Shown here in pieces: positions 1 through 9,220 of a stretch of 64,000 nt of DNA. The stretch is taken from contig NZ_BMNA01000001.1 in NCBI RefSeq assembly GCF_014646215.1, positions 761,260-825,259 on the forward strand. The letters are read 5' to 3'. How positions within the stretch are numbered: position 1 is the first letter of the stretch; every line of letters starts with the position of its first letter. A program made the position numbers and the translations under genes. Below the pieces are notes generated by a model. The model saw only the letters and a list, made by a program, of their open reading frames with translations, was not told the origin of the DNA and ran no database searches. The DNA comes from Nakamurella endophytica (lineage in GTDB: Bacteria > Actinomycetota > Actinomycetes > Mycobacteriales > Nakamurellaceae).

Positions 1-718
1 GCCGGAGCAGGCCGCGCACGGCGTCCCGCCGCAGGTCCTCGTACTGGGCGCCCTGCACGACGCCGAACAGCTGCTGCTCAGGGGCCTGCGGATCCGCCGC
101 GGCGAGCGCCCGGTGCTCGTCCAGGCACCGGCGGGCCCAGCGGCGGGTGCGCTCGACCGACCGTTCCTGGTACTCGCGGGTGTTCAGCAGGGTGGTGCAC
201 TCGTCGAAGGCGAAGATCACGTCGGCACCCAGCCGGTGCTGAATCTGCATCGACGACTCCGGGGTGAACCGGTGCACCGAGCCGTCCAGGTGCGAGCGGA
301 AGGTCACCCCGTCGTCGTCGACGTGCGCGAGCCGGGTCCTGCCGGCGGCGATGACCTCGTCCGACCGGCGGCCCTCGACGTCCATCGCCAGCACCTTCTT
401 GAAACCGGCACCGAGCGAGAGGACCTGGAACCCGCCGCTGTCGGTGAACGTCGGCCCCGACCAGTTCATGAACCGGCCGAGACCGCCCGCCTGCTGCACG
501 ATGTCGGGTCCGGGCTGCAGGTACAGGTGGTAGGCGTTGGCCAGCACGGCCTGCGCTCCGAGCGCCGAGACCGATTCCGGCAGGACCGCTTTCACCGTGG
601 CCTTGGTGCCGACGGCGACGAACGCGGGAGTGCGGACGTCGCCGTGGGGCGTGGTCAGGACGCCGGTGCGACCGTGCCGTCCGGGGAGCGGGGTGAGGAC
701 GCGGAACCGGGACGGCAC
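1..718 (-). CDS. tgt: Queuine/preQ1 tRNA-ribosyltransferase (Tgt), 3' end outside window
   Basis: Exchanges guanine-34 of GUN anticodons for a 7-deazaguanine in the cytoplasm. About 239 N-terminal codons are visible. The translation shows the family's early block GDVRTPAFVAVGTKATVK, the substrate-pocket motif DSGGFQVLSLG, and further on HRLGADVIFAFDECT and QLFGVVQGAQ, all characteristic of TGT proteins. The catalytic C-terminal Asp and the zinc site lie beyond the window's left edge. I use the GTG at 718 (VPSRFRVL...); an in-frame TTG at 730 is the alternative, and neither has a convincing ribosome site. Family assignment is secure; only the start is uncertain. Confidence 0.9.
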   Translation of the reverse strand, partial: MPSRFRVLTPLPGRHGRTGVLTTPHGDVRTPAFVAVGTKATVKAVLPESVSALGAQAVLANAYHLYLQPGPDIVQQAGGLGRFMNWSGPTFTDSGGFQVLSLGAGFKKVLAMDVEGRRSDEVIAAGRTRLAHVDDDGVTFRSHLDGSVHRFTPESSMQIQHRLGADVIFAFDECTTLLNTREYQERSVERTRRWARRCLDEHRALAAADPQAPEQQLFGVVQGAQYEDLRRDAVRGLLR

Positions 719-1026
719 CCGGTCATCCAAACATCCGCCGGCGCCGCGGAGTGCCGCCTGTCCCAGGCCGGACCCAGTGGTTGCTGGGCGTCCGCACAGC
801 CGCCGACCGCAGAGTCGTCCTCACGGCGCGGCGCCGGCGGGTCCCCCATCCCCGCCGGACCGCGACCGTCCACAGGGGAAGCCGGGTGCAGGGTCCAGGG
901 GGCAGGGTTCAGGCGTGCGCCTGCCGGACCGGGCGGCGGCCGGTGCCCCCGGTCACGCCCGGACGGCCGGCGCCGAGGGGTCGGGCCGAGACGGCCGGGC
1001 CGACGGAGCCGAGGGGTCCCGACCGG
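719..1026. other. Intergenic stretch, no gene seen
   Basis: These 308 bases separate the start of tgt from the end of the next minus-strand gene. They are very GC-rich and contain imperfect direct repeats around 962-1015 (two runs of GACGGCCGG followed by GCCGAGGGGTC). I see no convincing reading frame, terminator or operator. Confidence 0.4.
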
Positions 1027-1386
1027 TCAGGCCGGGACGGAAGCGGGCTCCGACCAGCTGCGCCGCTGGCTCTGCGGCGGCACCATCGGCAGCGCCGGGA
1101 CCACCCGGGCCACCGGCTCCAACGCCGCCACCAGGCGGCCGAACACGTCCGCCCGCCACTCGCCGCTGCGGCGCCAGCCCATGGTCTGCAGGGTCAGGTC
1201 CGCGCCGAGCGTGCCGGGCGAGATCAACGGCCGGTACCCCAGCTGGACGCCCGTCGCGTCCAGGACGAACACCGCGCCGTCGTCCCTGGTGTTCAGGCCG
1301 TCGGCACCGGAGAACTCCGGCCAGTCCATCTGCGCGGAGTCCGTCCACTGGATGACCGCGCGTACCGATGCGTCGAGAATGCTCAT
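1027..1386 (-). CDS. Hypothetical protein, 119 aa
   Basis: I do not recognise this family. The ATG at 1386 gives MSILDASVRAVIQ and has a GGGACGGGG sequence upstream; open frame continues further 5' but loses protein-like composition. The product is a small soluble alpha/beta-looking protein with no signal peptide or membrane segment. It has two recognisable halves: a region around WTDSAQMDWPEFSGADG and one around GVQLGYRPLISPG, with a proline-rich C-terminus. Start and strand are supported by amino-acid composition and codon bias, not by a known domain. Confidence 0.6.
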   Translation of the reverse strand: MSILDASVRAVIQWTDSAQMDWPEFSGADGLNTRDDGAVFVLDATGVQLGYRPLISPGTLGADLTLQTMGWRRSGEWRADVFGRLVAALEPVARVVPALPMVPPQSQRRSWSEPASVPA

Positions 1387-1633
1387 GGGCCCCGTCCCGT
1401 GATGAGCGGATCGGGCGGCGAGACGGCCGGCGGCGGGGCACACGGGCGGTCCGGCCGCGATCCCGGCCGGATTCGTTCGGACCCCGATGAACGGCGACTG
1501 CGCTGCGCGCCACCCGCGACATGTTTTGTCCCAGGATACCGGCGCGAACACACAGTGACAACGGTGAGATGTACCTCACTCCGCTGCGCGGGCGGCGGTG
1601 CGGGTCGCGACGGCGCGGGGACACCCGGAAAAG

Positions 1634-1671
1634 CCGGATGCCCGGCGACCGTGGGGTCGCCGGGCATCCGG
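1634..1671 (-). terminator. Hairpin terminator downstream of rpf
   Basis: A perfect 17-bp inverted repeat (arms 1634-1650 and 1655-1671, 4-base loop GTGG) lies 34 bases after the rpf stop. There is no long U-tract, as is usual for high-GC actinobacterial terminators. Confidence 0.75.
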
Positions 1672-1704
1672 TGGTGTGGCAGGGGCCGCGCTGCGGCCCG
1701 ACGA

Positions 1705-3121
<1,417 letters not shown>

Positions 3122-3130
3122 ATGGCAGGC

Positions 3131-3898
3131 ATGAACGGACCGCTCCGACTCAAACCCAACCTCCGGCGGGCGCTACCCGCGGCAGTGGTGGCCGTCGCGG
3201 CCTTCGTGGTGGGCGAGCAACTCGGCGGCCTGGCCGGGACCACCGCCGAGGTCGGCATGAGCCTGTTCGGCTGGCGGTTCACCGTCGCGACCGGGTGGGC
3301 CATCCTGATCGTCGTCGGGATCACCGCGGTCTTCCTGGTGTCGGCGGTGCTGGCCGTGCGGCTGCTGGCCCGGGAGCTCGACGAGGCCAGCCGGGACCGG
3401 GCCGGGATCGCGGCCGGCTCGGCGATCCGGCTCGTCTGCCTGATCGTCGGGTACCTCACCGTGGCCTTCGGCGTGCTCGCCCTGCTGCGGGTCGACGTCG
3501 GCAACCTCTTGGTCGGCGGGGCGGTGACCGGTGTGGTCATCGGCATCGCCGCGCAGCAGACCCTGGGCAACTTCTTCGCCGGGCTGGTGCTGCTCTTCTC
3601 CCGGCCGTACGTCCCCGGCCAGCGGATCACCGTGCACACCGGCGCGATGGGTGGCCCGTTCGAAGGCGTGGTGACCGTGTCCGGGTTGATGTACACGACG
3701 ATCACCACGGATCGCGGCGAGGTGCGGATGCCGAACGCCGGGCTGCTCGCCGCCGCGATCGGCCCGCCCGGGGGCGCCACCGCGGACGAGGACCCTGCGC
3801 CCGCCGACGTCGCGGCGACAGTCGCTGCTGCGCAGCCGTTCTCGCCCTCGACAGGCGCCGACGCGAATCCCGGCGGGGTCCGCCCGACCGGGCGGTGA
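3131..3898 (+). CDS. MscS-family small-conductance mechanosensitive channel
   Basis: Membrane channel expected to release solutes on hypo-osmotic shock. The 255-aa protein has a basic N-terminus, three or four hydrophobic segments, and then the MscS pore/beta signature: LLVGGAVTGVVIGIAAQQTLGN (TM3-like Gly/Ala helix, shortened here), FFAGLVLLFSRPYVPGQRI and the beta domain ending with VRMPNA. It is shorter than E. coli MscS: the C-terminal cage domain is replaced by about 50 Ala/Pro-rich residues. Start: ATG at 3131 preceded 7 bases upstream by CAGCAT, a -10-like hexamer suggesting a leaderless message; ATG at 3122 is in frame and possible. Confidence 0.88.
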   Translation: MNGPLRLKPNLRRALPAAVVAVAAFVVGEQLGGLAGTTAEVGMSLFGWRFTVATGWAILIVVGITAVFLVSAVLAVRLLARELDEASRDRAGIAAGSAIRLVCLIVGYLTVAFGVLALLRVDVGNLLVGGAVTGVVIGIAAQQTLGNFFAGLVLLFSRPYVPGQRITVHTGAMGGPFEGVVTVSGLMYTTITTDRGEVRMPNAGLLAAAIGPPGGATADEDPAPADVAATVAAAQPFSPSTGADANPGGVRPTGR

Positions 3899-3937
3899 CC
3901 GGCGAGGTTCGACCTCTCGGCACGCTGGTCGTCGGCC

Positions 3938-4435
3938 GTGCACGACTGCGGGCGCGGTTGCGGCTCGACTGCATCGGCATCCGCGGCCGGAGATAGTGCG
4001 GCCAGTACCCGCAGGGTCATCGAGCGGCCAGACGGCGGAGACCCGGTCCCGCGCCGGCCGCCGCCCGGTCGGTCTCCGGACCAGTTGGTAGCGCTGCTGC
4101 GACAGCACCGCGAGGCGCAGGACCGCGAGCGCCAGGTCGCCGCCCAGCTCTGGACGGACGGGGACTGGCTGTTCGCCACGCCCATCGGCGCCCCGATCAA
4201 CCCGCGCACCGACTACACCGAGTGGAAGCGCCTCCTGAACGCCGCCGGCGTTCGCGACGCTCGCCTCCACGACGCCGGCCACACCGCCGCGACGGTGCTG
4301 CTGGTCCTGGGCGTGCCTGAGCGGGCGGTCATGGGGATCATGGGGTGGTCGCACAGCGCGATGGCGGCGAGGTACCAGCATGTGACGGTGCACATCCGCT
4401 CCAACAGGACATTGATGGACGGGGCGGCCGCCTGA
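3938..4435 (+). pseudogene. Remnant of a tyrosine recombinase (phage-type integrase), C-terminal part
   Basis: Only the C-terminal catalytic region survives: LVALLRQHREAQDRERQVA, WLFATPIGAPINPRTDYTEWKRLL, LHDAGHTAATVLLVLG, MGIMGWSHSAMAARYQHV. These match the end of integrases of actinobacterial mobile elements. The box II signature H-x-x-R-H reads H-D-A-G-H, so the catalytic Arg is replaced by Gly; the nucleophile Tyr (in ARYQHV) is kept. The N-terminal half and the first catalytic Arg region are absent and the sequence before about 4020 is not protein-like. I therefore call it a decayed gene. It precedes two unknown genes and a tRNA-Ser, the typical setting of an old integrated element. Confidence 0.8.
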
Positions 4436-4575
4436 TCTGGGCTAACAACTCATGAGCAGTGCTCGACAGCGCGGCTGAGCGTGTGTCGTCGACGACCCGA
4501 TCCCGTCGGAAACGCCGGCGAGGCAGACTGTCGGTGGTCTCTGCTCTGCTGGAAACCCGACGGAAGGGAAGTTCA

Positions 4576-4767
4576 GTGGGCACTCCAGTCAGGACGGTCA
4601 CGCGGGAGGAGCTGTTGCAACGTCGCAAGCAGGTCCTCGCCGAGCTTGGCATCGAGAACGACGACGTCAGCAGGCTGAACGATCTCCGTCCCATCTCGAG
4701 TGACGAGTGGGATGCTCGGGAGGAGCTGGAGCAGATCTCGTTTCTCCTCGGCGAGGAGTTGGTCTGA
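4576..4767 (+). CDS. Small acidic hypothetical protein (first gene of an unknown pair)
   Basis: 63-aa protein, VGTPVRTVTREELLQRRKQV..., largely helical and acidic with the C-terminal block SSDEWDAREELEQISFLLG. Start is the GTG at 4576 with a good ribosome site (GGAAGGGAAG, 4562-4571). Proteins of this size and pattern (helical, REELLxRR then a DEWDAxEELxxISFLLG-like end) recur in actinobacterial genomes beside a larger unknown partner, as here, which recalls antitoxin-type gene order; I cannot name a family. Its stop overlaps the next reading frame by 4 bases, so the two are translationally coupled. Confidence 0.7.
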   Translation: MGTPVRTVTREELLQRRKQVLAELGIENDDVSRLNDLRPISSDEWDAREELEQISFLLGEELV

Positions 4768-5357
4768 CCACTCCTGAAGATCGTGCCGTTGCCTTTGCAG
4801 CTGAACTTCAAGGGCTCCTGAACGACACGCTGCCTGATCGATGCACTGTCGAGTCGACCCGGTCGGATCCCGACCACCGGTACATCGTGGCGCCTCGTGG
4901 TGGCCGAGTGGCTCTGCACGTCCGAGGGGATCACCTGGCTGATCTCGGCGTGACCATGTTCTTGGACCATGACCGGACTCGGCGACACCTCAAGACGGTG
5001 AGAAGCGACGTCATCGTCCACTCGGTGCTCGATAGACGGCCGCTCTTCCGGTACGAGTACCGAGCGGACATGAGGGTCACTCCGATCGCGCACTGGCAGG
5101 TTCACGCCGAGCGCGGCGCCCCCTCGCACCTGCTCGCGCGAGCTCACGAACATGATCCTCAAAAAGTTCCCCGGCCGCACGACATCTCGAGTCTCCATCT
5201 TCCCGTCGGCGGCGAGCGCTTCCGACCGTGCCTCGAGGATGTCCTCCAGTTCTTGATCACGAACTGCGGCGTCGACAGCAACCCCGGCTGGGAGGCCGCG
5301 CTGCAACGAGGTCGCGAACAGTGGCGTCGACGTCAGCTCGGATCGGCCCGTCCGTGA
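4764..5357 (+). CDS. Hypothetical protein, second gene of the unknown pair, apparent CTG start
   Basis: About 197 aa, starting LTTPEDRAVAFAAELQGLL. I do not recognise it. Visible features are an N-terminal helical segment, a beta-rich middle (YIVAPRGGRVALHVRG, VTMFLDHDRTRRHLK), FRYEYRADMRVTPIAHWQVHAE, and a His/Asp-bearing C-terminal part (HDISSLHLPVGGERFRPCLEDVL is the best conserved-looking region). No signal or membrane segment. The only sensibly placed start is a CTG at 4764 in CTGA overlap with the preceding stop, 5 bases after GAGGAG; the first ATG in frame (4707) would lie deep inside the upstream gene. It may act with the 63-aa protein. Confidence 0.65.
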   Translation: MTTPEDRAVAFAAELQGLLNDTLPDRCTVESTRSDPDHRYIVAPRGGRVALHVRGDHLADLGVTMFLDHDRTRRHLKTVRSDVIVHSVLDRRPLFRYEYRADMRVTPIAHWQVHAERGAPSHLLARAHEHDPQKVPRPHDISSLHLPVGGERFRPCLEDVLQFLITNCGVDSNPGWEAALQRGREQWRRRQLGSARP

Positions 5358-5529
5358 CCTGCCGTCCGAGGCCGCGAGAAGCCTCCAAGAGCTGGGTTGG
5401 ACCGTAGCGCCGCCACCGCTCGGTCATCCGTCGCTTCTCGAGCGACTGGACGTGCTGCGGCACTGGTGAAGCCTGCATCCGGTTGCTCGCAGAGCTTGAA
5501 CCGAGACTGCAACTAAGCCTGGGATGACG

Positions 5530-5564
5530 AACGCCGGGGCCCCCTCGCGAGGGCTCCCGGCGTT
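5530..5564 (-). terminator. Strong hairpin downstream of tRNA-Ser
   Basis: Inverted repeat with outer arms AACGCCGGG and CCCGGCGTT and an inner CCCTCGCGAGGG stem. It lies 16 bases beyond the 3' end of tRNA-Ser in its direction of transcription and probably ends both this tRNA transcript and the convergent plus-strand pair. Confidence 0.75.
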
Positions 5565-5579
5565 TGCGCAGCTGCACGG

Positions 5580-5666
5580 CGGTAGCGGTGGGATTTGAAC
5601 CCACGGAACGCTTTCACGCTCACACGCTTTCGAGGCGTGCTCCTTAGGCCGCTCGGACACGCTACC
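5580..5666 (-). tRNA. tRNA-Ser(CGA)
   Basis: Minus-strand cloverleaf with acceptor stem GGTAGCG/CGCTACC, discriminator G, anticodon stem CACGC/GCGTG around loop CTCGAAA (anticodon CGA), a long variable arm (GAGCGTGAAAGCGTTC) typical of serine tRNAs, and T-arm GTGGGTTCAAATCCCAC. The 3' CCA is not encoded. It reads UCG codons. The 3' end faces the integrase remnant, a common attachment position for integrative elements. Confidence 0.95.
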
Positions 5667-5734
5667 GGCGAGGACTCTACCCGAACCGGTGCCCTGCCCC
5701 GACCGGCCGACGGGCATCCCGGGTGCCGCCGGCG

Positions 5735-6823
5735 TCAGCCGCCGGACACCTCGGCGGGCGTGTCGAGGGCCGGCGCCGCGTCCGTCCCGAGTTCCCGGCG
5801 GACCAGCGGGGCGACCTCGGTGCCCAGCAGCTCGATGGTCCGCAGCGACTCCCGCTGCGGGACGCTGGACAGGTCGGTCTGGAAGATCTGCCGCTGGTGC
5901 CCGAGAACCCGGTGCAGGGCGACGATCCGCTCGGCCACCTGCTCCGGGTTGCCGACGAAGTAGGCCCCGCCCGGAGCCGCCTGGGCGTCGAACGACCGGC
6001 GGTCCGGCGGCGTGAAGCCGCGCTCGCGGGCGATGGTCCGCAGCGACTCCAGCCAGTACGGAAACCAGAAGTCGGCCGCCCCGCGGTCCGCGACGAAGCC
6101 CATGGTGGAGACCGCGACGCCGGTCCTGGGCCGCGGCCGGTTGCTCTGCTCGGCCGCCCGCCGGTACAGGTCCACCAGCGGCGCGAACCGGGCCGGCTGG
6201 CCGCCGATGATCGCGTAGTTGACCGGCAGGCCCAGCAGGCCGGCACGGATCGAGGACTCGGGGTTGCCGCCGGTCGCCACCCAGATGTCCAGGTGTTCGC
6301 CCAGCCCCGGCTTGTCGTAGGGACGGGGCAGGATCTCCGCGTCCTGCAGCGGCGGCCGGAAGCGGCCGGACCAGGTGACCGGGTTGCCGTCGTCGATCTG
6401 CAGCAGCAGCTGCACCTTCTCGTCGTACAGGTCGTCGTAGTCCGACAGCTCCGCGCCGAACAACGGGTAGGACTCGATGAACGAGCCCCGACCGGCCATC
6501 AGCTCGACCCGGCCGCGGGAGAGCAGGTCGATGGTGGCGAACTGCTGGTACACCCGCACCGGGTCCTCGGTGGACAGCACGGTGACCGCGCTGCCCAGGC
6601 GGATCCGCTCGGTCTGGGCGGCGGCCGCCGCCAGCACTGTGGCCGGCGCGGAGATCGAGTAGTCGCGCCGGTGGTGCTCGCCGATGCCGAAGTGGTCCAG
6701 ACCCACGGCCTCGGCCAGCCGGATCCGTTCCAGCACGTCGGCGAGCCGCTGCGCCGGGGACACCCGGGCGCCGGTCACCGGGTCGGGATGGATGTCGCCA
6801 AAGGTGTAGATGCCGAGTTCCAT
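5735..6823 (-). CDS. LLM-class (luciferase-like) flavin-dependent oxidoreductase
   Basis: 362-aa cytoplasmic flavin enzyme of the bacterial luciferase-like superfamily. Typical blocks: MELGIYTFGDI at the N-terminus, AEAVGLDHFGIGEHHR, the SAPATVLAAAAAQTERIRLG strand-helix, TVLSTEDPVRVYQQFATIDLLSRGRVEL, GRGSFIESYPLFG, then the later WVATGGNPESSIRAG and a C-terminal YFVGNPEQVAERI. The substrate cannot be deduced; the HHR-containing pattern is common in FMN-dependent monooxygenases of unknown role. ATG at 6823 begins at the conserved first strand; an upstream in-frame start at 6883 would add 20 non-conserved residues. It stands alone between tRNA-Ser and tadA. Confidence 0.88.
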   Translation of the reverse strand: MELGIYTFGDIHPDPVTGARVSPAQRLADVLERIRLAEAVGLDHFGIGEHHRRDYSISAPATVLAAAAAQTERIRLGSAVTVLSTEDPVRVYQQFATIDLLSRGRVELMAGRGSFIESYPLFGAELSDYDDLYDEKVQLLLQIDDGNPVTWSGRFRPPLQDAEILPRPYDKPGLGEHLDIWVATGGNPESSIRAGLLGLPVNYAIIGGQPARFAPLVDLYRRAAEQSNRPRPRTGVAVSTMGFVADRGAADFWFPYWLESLRTIARERGFTPPDRRSFDAQAAPGGAYFVGNPEQVAERIVALHRVLGHQRQIFQTDLSSVPQRESLRTIELLGTEVAPLVRRELGTDAAPALDTPAEVSGG

Positions 6824-6920
6824 GTCCCGGCGAACGTCCGGCGCGAGCGGGCTGTTCCGGGCGACCCGGTCCCCGACCCGCACGGCGTGCGTCAGGCCTG
6901 TGCCAGGGTCAGCGACAGGG

Positions 6921-7352
6921 TCAGCGGCGGGCCGCGAAGAAGTCGACGAGCACGGCCGCGCACTCCTGGGCCAGCACCCCGCCGGTGACCTGGACCCGGT
7001 GGGTCAGCCGCCGGTCGCGCAGCACGTCCCACAGCGACCCGGCCGCGCCGGTCTTGGGCTCCCAGCAGCCGAAGACGACCCGCTCGATCCTGGCCAGCAC
7101 CAGGGCGCCGGCGCACATCGTGCACGGCTCCACCGTCACCGCCAGCACGCAGCCCGAGAGGTTTGGCGAGCCGGACCGGGCCGCCGCCTCGCGCAGCGCC
7201 AGGATCTCGGCGTGCGCGGTGGGGTCGCCCAGCCGCTCACGGGCGTTGGCCGCGGTGGCCAGCACCGAGCCGTCGGGACCGGCGACGACCGCACCGATCG
7301 GGACGTCGTCGCTCGCAGCGTCAGACCGGGCGGCCGCGAGCGCGGCGCGCAC
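6921..7352 (-). CDS. tadA: tRNA-specific adenosine deaminase TadA
   Basis: Deaminates A34 to inosine in tRNA-Arg(ACG). The 143-aa cytidine-deaminase fold carries the zinc/catalytic motifs HAE (in DPTAHAEILALREAA) and PCTMC (in TVEPCTMCAGAL), and VVFGCWEPKTGAAGS as in bacterial TadA. GTG at 7352 gives VRAALAAARSDAASDDVPIGAVV, matching the normal TadA N-terminus and preceded by GAGG. An alternative is a CTG at 7391 that overlaps the upstream stop as CTGA and would add 13 residues. The gene sits directly after its accessory gene, so the two are co-transcribed. Confidence 0.92.
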   Translation of the reverse strand: MRAALAAARSDAASDDVPIGAVVAGPDGSVLATAANARERLGDPTAHAEILALREAAARSGSPNLSGCVLAVTVEPCTMCAGALVLARIERVVFGCWEPKTGAAGSLWDVLRDRRLTHRVQVTGGVLAQECAAVLVDFFAARR

Positions 7353-7387
7353 CAGGGCCTCGTCGCGCGGCCGGGCCGGCCAGCCGG

Positions 7388-7888
7388 TCAGACCTTCTCC
7401 AGCAGGGCCGAGAACTGGTCGGCGAACCCGCAGCGCTGCGCGATCAGCGCCAGCTGCTCGTCCGGGTAGAGCTCGTCGTCGGCGACGATGAGCTGCATCT
7501 CCTGCTCCGGCACGCCGAGGTCGGCGAGCAGCGCCAGGTCGCCCTCCGGCCACGGCTCGTCGTCGATCTCGTCCTCCTCGGGGACGGCGACGTGCAGGGC
7601 GTCCAGCACGTCGGCCGCGAGGTCGTAGTCCAGCGCGGCGGTGGCGTCGGAGAGCAGCAGCGACGCGCCGCCGGGGACCGGCCGGACCAGGACGAAGAAC
7701 TCGTCGTCCACGACGAGCATGCCGAAGACCGCGCCGGTCGAGGCGACGCGGCGCAGCGCGGTCACGACGCCGTCCAGGTCGTCGAGCACCTCGTCGGCGA
7801 GCAACGAGCACCTCCAGGTGCCGTCCTCGCGCACGACAGCGGCGCCGAATCCCGTACCAGCAGCCGAGTCCTGCGCACCTGAGGTCAC
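7388..7888 (-). CDS. tRNA adenosine deaminase-associated protein
   Basis: 166-aa acidic protein found immediately upstream of tadA across actinobacteria; precise function unknown. It has a beta-rich N-terminal half (FGAAVVREDGTWRCSLL, AVFGMLVVDDEFFVLVRP) and a very acidic centre (VAVPEEDEIDDEPWPEGD). Start is the GTG at 7888; there is no Shine-Dalgarno, but TAACGT lies 7 bases upstream, so the mRNA is probably leaderless. The C-terminus touches tadA. Confidence 0.85.
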   Translation of the reverse strand: MTSGAQDSAAGTGFGAAVVREDGTWRCSLLADEVLDDLDGVVTALRRVASTGAVFGMLVVDDEFFVLVRPVPGGASLLLSDATAALDYDLAADVLDALHVAVPEEDEIDDEPWPEGDLALLADLGVPEQEMQLIVADDELYPDEQLALIAQRCGFADQFSALLEKV

Positions 7889-8041
7889 CGGGAAGACGTT
7901 ACGCAGGTTGGCCCGCGCGGGCTACGGGGCGGGTGGCCGGTGGACGCCGGCTCGGCCGCACGGTGGCGCTCCCGACGACTCGCCGAGCCGGACATTCCCC
8001 CCGCTGCTCCCCCGGCGCCCGTCTGGCCGCAGAATGACCCG

Positions 8042-9031
8042 GTGAGCGAAGCCACTCCGTTGTTCGTCGTCGGCCTCGGACTGATCGGCGGCTCGCTGGT
8101 GCGGGCCGCCACCGGCCACCGGGCGGTCACCGGCTGGTCCCCGAGCGAGGAGACCAGAGCCGCTGCGGCGCGCGACGGCGTCGCCGTGGCCGACTCGCTC
8201 GACGGCCTGCTGTCCACCGCGGCGGACCGGGACGGGCTGGTGGTGCTGGCCGCCCCGACGACCGCCTTCCCGCAGCTGCTGGCGCGGGTCAACGCCATGG
8301 CGCCGACGGTCCGGCTCACCGACGTCGGCAGCGTCAAGGCGCCGGTGCAGGAGCTGGCCGAGCGGCTGGCACCGCGCACCCGGTTCATCGGCGGCCACCC
8401 CATGGCCGGCACCGCGTCCTCGGGCTGGGAGGCCGGGTCGGCCGAGCTGTTCCGCGGCGCCGCCTGGGTGACCACGCTCACCGAGGACAGCGACCTGGAT
8501 GTGTGGGCCGAGGTCGCGACGCTGGCGATCGAGGCGGGCAGCCGCGTGGTGCCGGCCGAACCCGAGGCTCACGACCGTTCGGTGGCCCGGGTGTCGCACC
8601 TGCCGCACCTGCTGGCGCTGGCCCTGGCGCAGGTCGGCGCGGAGGGCGGGCCGCTGGACCTGGCCCTGGCCGCGTCGTCGTTCGCCGACGGGACCCGGGT
8701 CGCCGGCACCCGGCCGGACCTGATCCGCGCCATGTGCGAGGGCAACCGCGAGGCCCTCGTCTCGGCGATGGACGACGCCCTGGGCATCCTGGGCGTCGCC
8801 CGCGGGTCGCTGGCGTCCACCGGGTCGCTGCAGCGGATCACCGCCGCCGGGCACCAGGGCCGCGCCGACTTCGACTCGCGGGAGGCGGGCCTGGAACCGG
8901 CCGAGCTGTCCGGCGAGGACATGGTGGAGCAGCTGCTGGCCGTCGGCTCCTCCGGTGGTCACGTGGTCTCGGTGGACCGTGACGCCGACGGCGGCGTCGT
9001 CGCCCGGGCGTTCGTCGCGCTCGAGGACTGA
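8042..9031 (+). CDS. tyrA: Prephenate dehydrogenase
   Basis: Oxidative decarboxylation of prephenate to 4-hydroxyphenylpyruvate in tyrosine biosynthesis, NAD(P)-dependent. 329 aa. The Rossmann motif GLGLIGGS begins at residue 11; DVGSVKAPV and GGHPMAGT follow, with the catalytic His near residue 119; the all-helical dimerisation domain includes HDRSVARVSHLPHLLA and FADGTRVAG. GTG at 8042 has no ribosome site but is preceded by CAGAAT at a 6-base spacing, a leaderless-type promoter. It is divergent from the tadA pair. Confidence 0.93.
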   Translation: MSEATPLFVVGLGLIGGSLVRAATGHRAVTGWSPSEETRAAAARDGVAVADSLDGLLSTAADRDGLVVLAAPTTAFPQLLARVNAMAPTVRLTDVGSVKAPVQELAERLAPRTRFIGGHPMAGTASSGWEAGSAELFRGAAWVTTLTEDSDLDVWAEVATLAIEAGSRVVPAEPEAHDRSVARVSHLPHLLALALAQVGAEGGPLDLALAASSFADGTRVAGTRPDLIRAMCEGNREALVSAMDDALGILGVARGSLASTGSLQRITAAGHQGRADFDSREAGLEPAELSGEDMVEQLLAVGSSGGHVVSVDRDADGGVVARAFVALED

Positions 9032-9220
9032 CCCTCCGCCGCCCGCACCGGCCTGCGGACCTCGCGCACCTGCCCTCCGGCGGTCGACACCGGCGCGACG
9101 CCCCGGTGGACAACCCACCCGCCGGCACCCGGCACGCCCTACCCTGAGTCGTGCCGCCGCCGCTCCGCCAGGAGGGGCGGCGCCGTCACCGACCGGGTCA
9201 CGGGGCGGAGGAGAGGGCAC

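Noticed and set aside
3900-5670. Searched for a direct repeat of the tRNA-Ser 3' end that would mark attL/attR of an element
   Set aside because: No second copy of the tRNA 3' sequence is visible near the integrase remnant.
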